From Flaccisagitta enflata (Eukaryota; Chaetognatha; Sagittoidea; Aphragmophora), in contig OZ231127.1 of NCBI GenBank assembly GCA_965153355.1, positions 99,510,001 through 99,574,000 of the forward strand: a DNA stretch of 64,000 nucleotides, read 5' to 3'. Shown here in pieces: positions 50,671 to 64,000 of the stretch. Position 1 is the stretch's first letter. Every line of letters starts with the position of its first letter. The notes below the pieces were generated by a model. That model saw only the letters and a list, made by a program, of their open reading frames with translations, had not been told where the DNA came from and did not search any database. The position numbers and the translations under genes are program-made.

Positions 50671-50950
50671 GATCTACGCCAATTTGCGCAGCCAACTTTT
50701 CGCCGAGAGAAAGCGCCGCCAAGTGGAAACAAAAGCCAGAAATGAACACGTAAAAAACTTAGGTTTGAAACAGAACAACTGTCAAATTAGGATGCGGCGA
50801 GGAGCAGGAGGAGGAGGAGGAAGAGGAGAAGGAGGAATGAGACAGATGCGGATACGATTGAGAAATTTTGTAGTGCGTGTTTCAAGCATTGCTTCCCACG
50901 TTGCATTGGTGAAGATAGACAGCCTTGCTGTTCACGACCAGAGTGAATGA
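50671..50950 (+). CDS. Candidate terminal exon, basic and Gly-rich
   Basis: A good acceptor (TTTTACATTTCAG) opens a frame reading IYANLRSQLFAERKRRQVET, KARNEHVKNLG, a GAGGGGGRGEGG stretch, RIRLRNFVVRVSSIASHVAL and a TGA stop. A phase-2 join to one frame of the preceding exon would give an Arg-rich RRRRNRKR link. I do not recognise the family. It may belong to the same broken gene as the anoctamin-like exon or be unrelated. Confidence 0.35.
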
Positions 50951-52165
50951 TCTTGTTTGCCGCATAATTTTCTATCGCAAATGCGTGTCAATGTATTCCC
51001 TCACTGATACATCCATTCATGTGATCTCAACTCATTACTGATAATCATGTTTTGTTTATTGATTTATCAAAACTATTCGTTACCATTTGATACTTAATAG
51101 AATCATAGAAATAGATTGAAAGCAGTCATCTTTTACTTCATTTTTGGCCAGTTAAATTATTTGTTCATAACTGCGTTTAACCTAAGTCATGAGATAAAGC
51201 GACAACCCTCCTCCTTTGCTGTTGGTGCGATGATAAAGGCGTTTCATTGAGGTTTGTCATGACTCGGTATTCCAACAGAGATTCGTCCTGACTTCACCTA
51301 ATGATAGGACCTGTGGTATATGTCTACGCGAGACTTGATGATGAAAGAGAAGACTATGTTTGGTGAAAGAGCTTAAGATATACTTTAATCTGGATGAGAA
51401 TTCCGAAATCTGCACATCCTATCTTTAATGCGGCAATTGGGTGCTTCACATAGCAAAAGTTGGGAGTATCCCTTCACCCTACTTAGGTAATGTGGAGGAG
51501 CAAAAATCATGAAGATGACCATTTTCTTTTTTTCAAAATTCCTTCATCTTCTGTTTTTGTTTTAGCCTTAAAATTTCCACTGATTTCCCAGAATTCAGCA
51601 AAATCCTCTGTAGTTTTGTTACAAAAAAGAAAATTATTTGTTTTAAAAAATCATGATATATGTAAAAATAAACTAAAATATTAGAACATAAGTTATGACA
51701 GAGCAAATGAAAAGGGAATTCTATGATGAGTAGAAAATTATGAAAGCTGATTCAAACAATGTTAGCATATTGTTTTATCCTACTGCATTATACAAATTAG
51801 GCCTTCAAAAGCAATTTTGTAAAAAACGGGAGATAAACAATTTTTGATATAACAAAAATAGTAAGGGTTCTAAAATTAGTCACTCCATATTAGGTAAAGA
51901 AGGCAAAAAGAAATAACCAAATTTTGCTATGCGAAGCACCCAAATGCGGCAATCATGTACGTCTCTTTTTATCGGTCAAGAGAGGTTGTTGCGTAGACAG
52001 TTGAGTAACCGGGATTACGATATTGTTGCGGACGGTTGAGTTGCCCAATGATTACGCCTTTTGCGTGAGCACACAGACTCTCCTTTGTCAGCAAGTGAAG
52101 CAAAACGTAATGCAAAATACCCGACTCTAGCTAGTAAGGCCGCAGGATTCCAATAACCCCCCCCT
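50951..52165. other. No gene seen
   Basis: AT-rich. Near 52015 is a very worn family A trace (GATTACGATATTGTTGCGGA CGGTTG). Confidence 0.45.

Positions 52166-52234
<69 letters not shown>
52166..52234 (+). repeat. (AAC)n array
   Basis: A pure AAC triplet tract. Confidence 0.97.
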
Positions 52235-52235
<1 letters not shown>

Positions 52236-52317
52236 GGAAAGGGTGTCAACCCCTCCTTACCCCCTACAGACACACACAAAAAAACAAAAAAAAACAAATG
52301 CACACATTCACACACTC

Positions 52318-52465
<148 letters not shown>

Positions 52466-52498
52466 GCACAAACACACGCATGCACACACGAACAACAC

Positions 52499-52725
<227 letters not shown>

Positions 52726-52739
52726 ACTGAAATAAAGGA

Positions 52740-52880
52740 GGGAGTGGGAATTCTCGGTTACGAATATGGAAATCTTATTACCATTTTGACGCAATGGAGA
52801 ATTCTCCATTGCGTCAAAAACGTCAATTCTCGGTAGCGTCAATTTTGCGAATTCTCGCCAGCGTCAAACTCCCATTCGGA
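52740..52880. repeat. Second cluster of GAATTC-centred palindromes
   Basis: TTGACGCAATGGAGAATTCT CCATTGCGTCAA (52785-52816) is a perfect 32-bp palindrome. Partial versions follow (GTCAATTCTCGGTAGCGTCA, GCGAATTCTCGCCAGCGTCA). It ends at ATTCGGATGAGGACAAGG; ATTCGGATGAG also starts the 35.5-kb cluster. Confidence 0.88.
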
Positions 52881-52974
52881 TGAGGACAAGGACATCTGCG
52901 GTTTTTCCGCGTCGTCGGCGAAAAGAGAGATCGATAAAAATCAGGATTTGATAGAATTACAATAGACCTGTCGT

Positions 52975-53760
52975 CCGCCCCAAGAGGGGGGGGGGAGGGT
53001 TACGGACAAGGGAACCAAGGTAGGATGGCGGTGATAGCGGTTTTGGTCTTGTTCGCACCAAAAGGGGGAGAGAGCAGGTACAAGGATACGAAGGTAAAAT
53101 GGGGGTCGTTATATCGTCTGCCCCAAAAGAGGGAAAGGGTAGGTCCAAGGAAACCAAGGTGGGATGGGGGTTGTTATGTCGTCCTCCCCAAAAGAGGTAG
53201 AGGGTAGGTAAAAGGATTAAAGGAAACCAAAGTGGGATGGGGGTGGTTATGTCGTCCTCCCCAAAAGAGGGAAAGGGTAGGTAGAAGGAAACAAAGGTAG
53301 GATGGGATTAATTGTTGTTATGGTTTTGTCTGCTCCAAACGGGGAGGATGGTAGGAATGAGAGTTTATAAGATGGGCAATAGTGATAATGGTTGTGACCG
53401 CCCTAAAACGAGCAGGGCAGGATGAGGTCGACCTTAAACGGTGGGTAGGAAGTAGGGAAGAAGGCAATGGTTGCGATTCTGTCGGCCTGATTACGGGGAA
53501 GAAATTACAAACAATGTGAGTTGAAACGAGGGAAGGGAGGAAGGGGACAAAGGTTGTGGTTGTGACCGCGAGGGAGAGGATGAGTGTAAAGGGAGGAAGG
53601 GGCTTTGTGATTTCCGATTTGTCCGCCTAAAAATGGGTAAGTACGAAGACAGGAAAAATGAGGAGTTGACATATGAATGTTGTTAAGGAAATGGTTGGAG
53701 CTCGAAGAATGGGAAAGAATGGGAGGCAGTTGGAGAAGGGAAGAGAGACCTTGCACGTAG
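52975..53760 (+). repeat. Degenerate tandem repeat, unit about 73 bp
   Basis: Units contain CCAAAAGAGGGAAAGGGTAG, GAAACCAAGGTGGGATGGGG and TTATGTCGTCC. Clear copies run to about 53330, then fade. G-rich on the plus strand. Confidence 0.8.
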
Positions 53761-54395
53761 CTTCAAGTTCAAGCGTTTACGCGTGTTATGGGAAAATGAA
53801 GTGTAGTAGTTTCACTCGTATATAGGGTATGGTTTTCTAGTCAATATTGCTAGTGTCAGTACTTCCATCAGTACATTAGTAATCTTTGATTGTTACTTTT
53901 GTAAGATATTTTGTGTATACTTAATGGTATAGGCCTGTCCGACCCTATACTAATAAGGTATGCAGTCAAGCTGATAGTTTTGTCAGGTAAGCATCTTATT
54001 TTGTTTGTCTTTAATAAAGGATAGTTGTGAGCAATCCGGAGTAAACACCATTGAAAGCTTGCAAGGCTTTCATCCTTTGTAAATTGGAGAATTCTGGCCT
54101 ACTTTTGTAAGGGCAATGTTGTTTCAACTTTCATATAATAACGTCGAAGTATGGGCCATGGTGGATGAATGGCCGTTTTACGTATACCTCTGTAGTCCAA
54201 CTTCTGAACGATAAACGATTGCATTGGTCAATTTTGTACTATGCCGTGGAGTGCGCCAGGACAGACCCAACCCAGGCTTGGGAGGCTGACCTAAGCAAAT
54301 GGTTGAATTGGTAATTATGTATGCTTATCGCCAGAAACTCCATTTCCACTCATTGTTTATGAAATTTCTGTCTCTCACTATTTTTGTCTCATTCT
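53761..54395. other. No feature seen
   Basis: AT-rich, no exon recognised. Confidence 0.4.
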
Positions 54396-54601
54396 CTCAG
54401 TCTTTATCCGTTTTTTCATCAGTATGTCTGTCTGTCATTAAGTCATTCGGTCAGTTCGTCTTTATCTCTCTTTGTCTTACTGCTGATCTGTCTGTCTATC
54501 GATCTGTCTGGCTGTGGTCTGTCTGTCTAACATTTAGTCTGTCTTCCTGTCTCTCTCTGTCTCTCTCTGTCTCTCTCTGTCTCTCTCTGTCTCTCTCTGT
54601 C

Positions 54602-54667
<66 letters not shown>
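54396..54667 (+). repeat. CTGT-rich region ending in (CT)n
   Basis: GTCTGTCTGT-type sequence, then CTCTCTCTGT octamers and a pure CT tract. Confidence 0.92.
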
Positions 54668-56536
<1,869 letters not shown>

Positions 56537-56687
56537 AGTTGCGGACACGCAACTCTATAAGAGGCTTTGTCCGTCCGTCGGTCCGTCCGTCCGTTGGTCC
56601 GTAACCATCGAGTTGAAAAGTGGGAAAACGCGCATTTCCGCCCCTGCCCACCCGTCCGCAACTGATGGCCGTGTATCCGGCCTTGTT
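56537..56687 (+). repeat. Family A copy A18, compact and near-complete (subfamily II)
   Basis: Hairpin AGTTGCGGACACGCAACT, CTATAAGAGGCTTTGTCCG, GTCC tract, ATCGAGTTGAAAAGTGGG, GCCCCTGCCCACCCGTCCGC AACTGATGGCC, CGTGTATCCGGCCTTGTT. Left AGTTGCGGAC and right GTCCGCAACT are exact complements. Confidence 0.93.
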
Positions 56688-56916
56688 AGAATACTGTTGA
56701 CAAATTGTTAACAATGAGAGAGAAAAAAAAAACGACTAGAAATAGAAAAAAATGCAGAATATGCTGCAACTCCAGATTCCCATTTGTTTTTAGTTTGAAT
56801 TCAGTTTATGACTCGATGTTCTGATGTTTAGTTGTCGATGACCGGAAGTCAAGATAATCCCCCAATTGCGATACCTGATTATTCCTTGCCATTAATTGTC
56901 TTCGAGTTTTTTCTTT

Positions 56917-56920
<4 letters not shown>

Positions 56921-57012
<92 letters not shown>
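56921..57012 (+). repeat. (GA)n array
   Basis: A pure GA dinucleotide tract. Confidence 0.97.
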
Positions 57013-57015
<3 letters not shown>

Positions 57016-57131
57016 TAAGAACTCATTCCAAATCTCATGCTTGTTCTTTTGTGATGATCTCGAGTCAATCATATGGGAGAATAATCAATCATTTTAAAAT
57101 ATGTTTCTGAATTTGTTCAAAACAAATGATC

Positions 57132-57579
57132 TACACTTTTTATTTTTTATAAGAACGTCATTTTTTTTCCAAAGGCTTCATGTTTTTATTTTTGAGGCAA
57201 AATTAAGCCTTCAATGTTCTTAGAGCGTTCTTAATCTTATATAACAAATAAATCATAGTAAACCTTTTAATTCACTATCAATTATTTGAAATAAATATAT
57301 TTTTATCAGTAATTGCTATAAGATAGTAAGTATAAGATAGTAAGTATAAGATATAAGTCAAGGGACATTTTTAAAATATTTATGTTAGAAATAACAGAAT
57401 TATATTGTAAATCTTCTAATTTCAAGTATTTATCAATATTTTATATGTTTTATTATTAGCAAAAAAATTTTTTTTAGATTTTGAAGCCTTCATATGTTCT
57501 TAAGATGTTCTTAATTTTAGGGCAATTTGGAGCCTTGATGTTCTTATAAACAAGGTTCTTATAAAAAATAAAAAGTGTA
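57132..57579. mobile_element. AT-rich TIR element
   Basis: TACACTTTTTATTTTTTATA AGAAC at 57132 and its reverse complement ending at 57579 form about 26-bp inverted ends. GTTCTTA/TTCTTAAT motifs recur inside. It is 448 bp, has no ORF, and no clear target duplication was found. Confidence 0.7.
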
Positions 57580-57975
57580 TTTGTATTTTTAGATCAGAAT
57601 ATATATGCAAACAAATTTGAAAGAAGTGAAAAGATAGAATGAAAATGAAAGATGCAAAAAATGACAAAAAAAATTTATAGAAATTGTTTAAAAGACTATC
57701 AAAAAATGAAGAAATAAGATATTTAAGAAAAATGAAAAATAAATACAAAAAGAAAAAAAATGAGGAATAAAATGTGAAAAATAAATAATAAGAAATAAGA
57801 ATTTAGTAGTAATAAATAACTCATTTATCAAAATAATCATATATTTTTTTCTACAATTCTAAAATGATCACAGAATATTTACCATGAATGTTAAAAAAGA
57901 ATATAGAAAAAACCACCATCTTCAAAAACAGATGGAGGAGGAGGAGGAAGAAGAGGCAGAGGGCCGGGATATGCA
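57580..57975. other. Very AT-rich, no feature seen
   Basis: AAAT/GAAA-rich sequence, no exon recognised. Confidence 0.45.
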
Positions 57976-58125
57976 TCAGGTCCCGGGAATTCGGGACAAG
58001 GTGATGTCCCGGCATGTCGGGACCTCGGGACCCAAGTCCCGCCAGGCACTGGTCGCGTGCTCGCGATTCTACAGCCTGTTATGTCTCTCGGTCTGTCGGT
58101 CGGTCGGTCCTTTGCAGACTCATTC
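57976..58125 (+). repeat. GC-rich tandem followed by a family A end (A19)
   Basis: GTCCCGG/TCGGGAC units (57978-58045) precede GGTCGCGTGCTCGCGATTCT, ACAGCCTGTTATGTCTCTCG and a GGTC tract. The distal end is absent. Confidence 0.65.
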
Positions 58126-58394
58126 ATTACCATTTTCTTTTTCTGACTTCGGTCAGTTGAAATGATAATTCATACCGACGCAGATGAAGCAGCCGTGACA
58201 TCAAGACAAAAGAGTCGAGGTTACATAATTGCACAACCATCCATAACTGCGCCTCTAACAGTACCGTGCCCTTAAATGACATTATACCGTTGTTGGCAGT
58301 ATAGTGTCTCTTAAAGTTTTCTTCTCGTATATTCAATTTTGAAGACGGAACGAAGAATGAGTGTTTCACTGCGCTGTTGACAACTTGACTCTAC

Positions 58395-58430
58395 GCCCTC
58401 GTCCCTCATCCTCACCCTCACCCTCAACCT

Positions 58431-58485
<55 letters not shown>

Positions 58486-58530
58486 GTCCCTCAGCCTCAC
58501 CCTCGTCCCTCACCCTCTAAACCCTCGTCA
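58395..58530 (+). repeat. (CCCTCA)n hexamer array
   Basis: About 18 units of CCCTCA with CGTCCCTCA variants at both ends. Confidence 0.95.
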
Positions 58531-58918
58531 TTCAATTCTCTGCATATATGTCTAGACGGAATCGTTTCCATATAAAACATTTGCCAACTAAAGTCTTACA
58601 TTTGTCATGACCATCTAGAAATTGATTATTTGCTTTTAAAGAACTAGTGTTTTCCTTATCCCTTCTGATACGAGTAGACTATCCTCTTTAAACATCAAAA
58701 ATTCCAGGCAAAAGAAAAGAAATGCAATGAAAAAGAATCTTCTCATTCCTGAGAAATACTTCGGCGAAAAAGCTTTCATCGTTTTTATGTAAAAAGCCTC
58801 CTTTTTGAAAAAAAAAGTTTAGTGTTCATAATCAATTTCATCTGGACCGAATCTTTTCAGTGGCCATTCTGAAATCTGAATAGTAAATACCCGTCCGGGA
58901 AATAAGAGAAACGGCGAA
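58531..58918. other. No feature seen
   Basis: Unique-looking sequence, no exon recognised. Confidence 0.4.
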
Positions 58919-59240
<322 letters not shown>

Positions 59241-59395
59241 AAAGAAAGACCAGAAGTTGGAGAACCTTTTGTGCATCTGAAAAAAGCGTTTTAAGTTATA
59301 AGAAGGAGAAAAACTTCTTTTGAGGTGAATTGAGAAAAAAGTAAGACTAAGAGAGAGAGAGAAATTCATTCTTGATCTGGTTTCTATTCACTTAC

Positions 59396-59540
59396 ACCGC
59401 GTTTGTTATTAGCCGATACCAAGAAATTTCGCACGGAAAGAAAATAGAAAAAAGAAAACGAAATGAACAAGAGAATGATAATCAAAGTAAAGCAAAGTTC
59501 ATGTGAAAGATTACTAGTAAGTAAAACATGATGGGACAAT

Positions 59541-59623
<83 letters not shown>

Positions 59624-59639
59624 GAGAAAGAAAGAAGGA

Positions 59640-59710
<71 letters not shown>

Positions 59711-59840
59711 CAAAAGAAGCAATCACAAAAAGAAACAATGAAAGAAAGAACAACGGCGACGAAAATGGCCAAGATTTGAGGGAAATTACTCACGATGTCT
59801 TAGAGCCATGTTGAGTGTTATCTCTTGCACCCTTCAGAAA
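59396..59840 (+). repeat. Family C copy 1 with a (GAAA)n middle
   Basis: CGCGTTTGTTATTAGCCGAT, GAAATTTCGCACGGAAAG, AAAGTTCATGTGAAAGATTA and AAAACATGATGGGACAATAG lead into (GAAA)n (59542-59710). AACAACGGCGACGAAAATGG and TTATCTCTTGCACCCTTC follow. The left half recurs at 60.45 kb and the right half at 31.97 kb. Confidence 0.82.
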
Positions 59841-59902
59841 ATATATTGAAACCAACATTTCCTCCAAAAGGTCCTCGCGAAACTGAATTTACAACCAACA
59901 AG

Positions 59903-60040
59903 AACAAGGCCGGATACACGGCAAGACAGTCGCGGACGGTTGGGCAGGAGCGATTAAGCAAAAATTGCTCGCAATTCAAAAATATTTCGGACCAACAGAC
60001 GTACCGACCGACACGGCAAGCTGCAGAGTCGCGTGTCCAG
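59903..60040 (-). repeat. Family A copy A20 (compact)
   Basis: AACAAGGCCGGATACACGGC, AGTCGCGGACGGTTGGGCAG, GACGTACCGACCGACACGGC, AGAGTCGCGTGTCCAG. It lacks the last bases of the hairpin. Confidence 0.85.
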
Positions 60041-60278
60041 AGGAAACAAATCCTAATTTACATATTGCAGGTATTGTTTTTTCCTCAATTGTTTTCAAAG
60101 ATATTGCAATAGAGATTTGAGATGCATAAGATCAAGTCCTTCATCTTTCTCCCGATTAACCCATAAAACGGTGTAATGATGTTATAAATCATTTCAATTA
60201 CTAAGCTTGGTTGGACGTCGTTAACAATGAGTAGTATTCTGTCGGCCAAGTTTTACAAATTTACACTATGATTTATAG

Positions 60279-60410
60279 CTGTACGCCGTCGACGGCAAAA
60301 TCCATAAGAAGATCATGATGAAACATTTTTTAATGGCGGGGGAGCGAACCCGTCCCGTCAGTTTCACGGCGGAGGAGTGTGGACTGGATGGCGTTGATGA
60401 GATAAGCGCT
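60279..60410 (+). CDS. Weak candidate exon, unknown family
   Basis: After acceptor-like ATGATTTATAG the frame reads LYAVDGKIHKKIMMKHFLMA, GERTRPVSFTAEECGLDGVD, EISAKDASR up to a possible donor CGC|GTGACC. The base composition is more coding-like than its surroundings. I do not recognise it and the splice sites are not strong. Confidence 0.25.
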
Positions 60411-60447
60411 AAAGACGCCAGTCGCGTGACCTGTCAGTGTTTTTGTT

Positions 60448-60794
60448 ACAGCGCGTTTGTTATAAGCCGTAACTAAGAAATTTCATATGGAAAGAAAACG
60501 GAAAATAGAAGAAGTGAAATCATTGCAGACGGGTGGACAGGAGCATCAAACCCCCTTAGACGTCCCACACCCTCCGCACGCATACACAATAAGCATCTGA
60601 AACGCTTGTATTCACACTTATCGACTCATGTCCATGGACCAATGGACCAACGGGTCATTGGACAGACGGACAAGGCTCTTATAGAATTACATTCCCGCAA
60701 CCGAAAAAGAAAACGAAATGGATATGATGATAATAATGAAAGTAAAGCAGAGTTCATATGAAAGATTACTAGCTGGTAAAACATGATGGAACAA

Positions 60795-60826
<32 letters not shown>

Positions 60827-60860
60827 AAAAAAGAAAAAAAGAAAAAAAGAGAGAAAAAAG

Positions 60861-60946
<86 letters not shown>

Positions 60947-61021
60947 CAAAAAGAGAGAATGAAAGAAAGACAGAAAAGAGAAAGAAAGCAAGAAAGAAGG
61001 AAAGAAAGAAAAAAAGAAAAA

Positions 61022-61096
<75 letters not shown>

Positions 61097-61145
61097 TTAG
61101 AATGAAAGAAAGAAAAAAAGAAAGAAAAAAAGAAAGATAGAAAAC
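60448..61145 (+). repeat. Family C copy 2, split by a family A insertion
   Basis: GCGTTTGTTATAAGCCGTAA, GAAATTTCATATGGAAAG match copy 1, are interrupted by A21 (60521-60703), then resume at AAAAGAAAACGAAATGGATA, AGAGTTCATATGAAAGATTA, AAACATGATGGAAC and a (GAAA)n tract (60797-61140). Confidence 0.85.
60521..60703 (-). repeat. Family A copy A21 inside family C
   Basis: CATTGCAGACGGGTGGACAG, GAGCATCAAAC, a CGCACGCATACACAATAAGC stretch, CACTTATCGACTCATGTCC, GGACCAATGGACC tract, GGCTCTTATAGAATTACATT CCCGCAACCG. The hairpin end is worn and the AACAAGGCC start is absent. Confidence 0.75.
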
Positions 61146-61176
61146 AAAACAAAAACAGAAACAAAAACTAAATCAA

Positions 61177-61179
<3 letters not shown>

Positions 61180-61254
<75 letters not shown>

Positions 61255-61292
61255 AAACAACAACAACAACAACAACAACAACTTCTCCGTTG
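61180..61292 (+). repeat. (AAC)n array
   Basis: An AAC tract with one AAAAAC interruption. Confidence 0.97.
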
Positions 61293-61355
61293 CGGCATCA
61301 ACATATGGAATGATGAATCTTGTCGCATTGAAAGTTGTGGCATCTCTGCGCCTTG

Positions 61356-61356
<1 letters not shown>

Positions 61357-61392
<36 letters not shown>
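61357..61392 (+). repeat. (CT)n tract
   Basis: A short CT dinucleotide tract. Confidence 0.95.
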
Positions 61393-61395
<3 letters not shown>

Positions 61396-61586
61396 GGTCC
61401 CTCCTGGCGTCTTTGGAATCCTTTCTCATTTTCAGTTTCTTCATTTTCGACTTTTTTTCGATAATTATCAAGAAGCAGCTTTTTGACGCGCAAGATAATG
61501 AGTATAAGAAAAGGGGATGAGGGAGAGGGAGACATGTAAGATGGGAGGATGGGAGGTGCAACAAGGGAGAGGGAGAGTGACTGATG

Positions 61587-62053
<467 letters not shown>

Positions 62054-62589
62054 CTGAAGCCGCGATAACCTACAGCGACGATAACAAAGCAGAAGACAGT
62101 CAAGCAGAAAAACATGCGGTGGACAGAGAGACAATTAGCTTCATGGCAATGACAAGCGGTAGTGAAGCTTCATTGCTCCAGATAGGTTCTTGTTATGTAA
62201 GTGACAATTTTGGACCATTGTACACGTAGTAAAAAGAAGAGTGGCAGGAAACAAGGTCAAGCAAGCTAACACAACACAAGACATGAGCCATGTGGATCGT
62301 TGACCGACCAAAAACAGCTTCTTTATGAAAAAATCTGACAGTCACACAGACGGTCCAAGTGACAGATAGAGGCTTGCGGCGGGGCATTTTTGACACGATT
62401 TCGACGCGATTTCGACGCGCCTCCTAATCGCCATGCGACTTCCGTTTCCGGTTGGCGCTAAAACCGCGGTTTCCGAATACTTTTTTCCGGTTTTCAGGGC
62501 GTTTATCACCAATCACCTCTGCTGCAATGTGTCACATATTAGAATGTTCGGCAGTCGCATTAAGCTTGACCTCGATTCTATCCTTCAAG
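62054..62589. other. Upstream of the possible last transporter exon
   Basis: No element recognised. GATTTCGACGCGATTTCGAC is a short tandem near 62398. Confidence 0.4.
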
Positions 62590-62637
62590 GGTATGGTTTC
62601 TTAAAGATCTTACTCTTGGGTGGTTTGTTGAATATTG
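62590..62637 (+). CDS. Possible SLC18-like exon 9 (TM12)
   Basis: The acceptor CGATTCTATCCTTCAAG and donor ATATTG|GTAACA bound a 48-bp exon. Joined in phase 1 to exon 8 (..GGPLIDAG) it reads YGFLKILLLGGLLNI. That fits the start of the last membrane span of vesicular transporters (an A-x-GF....L....G..N(I/L) pattern). If real, intron 8 is about 43.5 kb and contains the MULE gene and the RND/anoctamin fragments. The short length and distance make a chance match possible; the tail exon would lie beyond this window or downstream. Confidence 0.4.
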
Positions 62638-62643
62638 GTAACA

Positions 62644-62646
<3 letters not shown>

Positions 62647-62678
<32 letters not shown>

Positions 62679-62679
62679 C
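62647..62679 (+). repeat. Poly-T tract
   Basis: A T run of about 33 just after the possible exon 9 donor. Confidence 0.95.
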
Positions 62680-63403
62680 TGAAAGAGAAAGAGAATGAAG
62701 CATGTTAATGATATGCGCGTGAGAATGATTCAAAAGTGTTCCTGAAACTTTTCCTTTGTGTTTCTTACAGACTGTTTAAAATAGAGCTATATGCTAGTTT
62801 TAACGGGGCTACATACTATTTTGGACGGGGCTAAATGTTAATTATTAGTACAACCGAGCGGATCAGATTTTGTTACAAGTTAGAATTTACACTAGTTAAG
62901 GAATAGCCCGGATTATTAAGTCACATACTGTCCGTAGGGGCATTAAAGATTTGAGTTAAATTTGTAAAACCATGTATCCTGAGATCGAGGAGACTAGATA
63001 AATAATGAATAAATATTTCGAGATCGTTTTTGAGCGCAGACTAGATGAAAAGTGAAAACTAATTCGAGATCAGAGTGGATGGAAAGCAGCAATTAATTCG
63101 AGACTTTTCGCGAGAGTAGACTAGACGGGAAATAAATAGGCTGAGATCGTCCGTAAGTATTTGACTAGATCGGAAAGAGTGCGACGGACTAGAAACAACC
63201 CTTCACAAATGAGTCTCAGTGAGGTCAAGGGCTACTCAGATAAAAGCAGTCCCAACTTTCATAACCTTTTTTTCCTTTTGGGTTATTCTTATGCATCTAG
63301 AATCAATGTTCGCCCCCTGAGAATCAAATTTTCTATAAACTACTGACATTTGACAATAGGTACGCCCCTCGAGTTTAATTATTCGTAATCCCGCGCTAGA
63401 GGC
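62680..63403. other. Degenerate GAGATCG-containing repeats, no gene
   Basis: Between 62980 and 63180 the phrases GACTAGATAAATAATGAATA, ATTCGAGATC and GACTAGATCGG recur roughly every 60-70 bp, suggesting a worn tandem repeat. Confidence 0.5.
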
Positions 63404-63547
<144 letters not shown>

Positions 63548-63654
63548 TGCTTATTTGTACCGACCGAGTAAAGAAATTTTCCTTCTCTCTTGTGTTGGAG
63601 ACGCATTTAGCACCAAAAATTTCTTGAGGCGGACATTTCAATGAACAGAAATTA

Positions 63655-64000
63655 AGAACAGAGTGGAAATAAATAGTATCGTCAGTCAGTGAGTAGTGAG
63701 TCTTTTTTTAAAAAATCAACGATGCAAGAATAAATAACTATTCTAAATTCTGGTGGAGGCAACAACCAAATGACTAGAAGTTAAAACGGACGCGGAAATA
63801 AATAGTATGGTCAGTCAGTCAGTAGTGAGTCATGAAGCAAGAATGAATAGCTATTCTAAATTCGTCCACTTAAGGAATCAACCATAATGGGTCCAGGCCC
63901 TTGAAACTGGAAATAACATGCGGGAATAAATAGAAAAATCAGTCAGTCGTCAGTGAGTCATTTAAATAGTAAACAAAAGAACGTGGGAATAAATAGCTAG
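63655..64000 (+). repeat. Tandem repeat of about 130 bp reaching the window edge
   Basis: GGAAATAAATAGTATCGTCA, GTCAGT.AGTAGTGAGTC recurs at about 63665, 63795 and 63925 and starts again at 63987. GAATAAATAACTATTCTAAA TTC occurs in the spacers. The array continues out of the window. Confidence 0.8.

Noticed and set aside
58395-58530. Telomere-like repeat
   Set aside because: (CCCTCA)n is close to but not the same as CCCTAA and is embedded in ordinary sequence, so there is no basis for calling an interstitial telomere.

Overview
The window is eukaryotic nuclear DNA, probably from an animal or a close unicellular relative of animals. The reasons are GT-AG spliced exons, long introns, a Ty3/Gypsy integrase, a FLYWCH/MULE transposase, and exons of three protein families typical of such genomes: an SLC18-type transporter, a Dispatched/Patched-like RND protein and an anoctamin (TMEM16). 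I cannot name the species. No tRNA, rRNA, CRISPR or prokaryotic gene structure was seen. A very large share of the sequence is simple repeats and short dispersed elements.

Layout. 0.25-2.9 kb: a Ty3/Gypsy integrase ORF on the minus strand, followed head-to-head by a decayed inverted copy of itself. 3.7-19.0 kb: eight exons of a plus-strand vesicular amine/acetylcholine transporter-like gene (SLC18 type) whose splice phases all agree. A possible ninth exon lies 43 kb further on at 62.59 kb. 19-39 kb: almost only repeats, namely (CT/GA)n, (TTG/AAC)n, (GAAA)n, (ATTC)n, (GT)n, foldback elements and TIR elements. 39.0-45.2 kb: a two-exon Mutator-like (MULE) transposase gene with an N-terminal FLYWCH finger and a long Ser/Pro-rich C-terminus carrying a C2H2 finger. 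45.9-51 kb: an RND-like exon, an unassigned exon, an anoctamin N-terminal domain broken by stop codons and frameshifts, and a basic terminal exon. 51-64 kb: repeats, one weak candidate exon, and the possible ninth SLC18 exon.

Repeat biology dominates. Two dispersed families recur in both orientations. Family A (about 130-430 bp) has a terminal hairpin, a GTCC-type tetranucleotide tract and a distal CGTGTATCCGGCCTTGTT end. Its left-end sequence co-varies with a complementary box near the right end, and long copies carry different internal minisatellites. Family B is a foldback element with a GGGCAGCGGCCCCGAAGGGG terminus and a minisatellite core. There are also TA-flanked MITEs of two TIR types, a hAT-like element with an 8-bp target duplication, and several large palindromes.

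The transporter gene has been reshaped by local duplication. The start of exon 4 is preceded by two decayed copies of its own acceptor junction, and its end is followed by a copy that has lost the donor. Exon 7 runs into a 31-bp minisatellite built from its own last bases plus the splice donor, giving about ten tandem donor-like sites. All functional statements rest on motif recognition by eye; nothing was searched.
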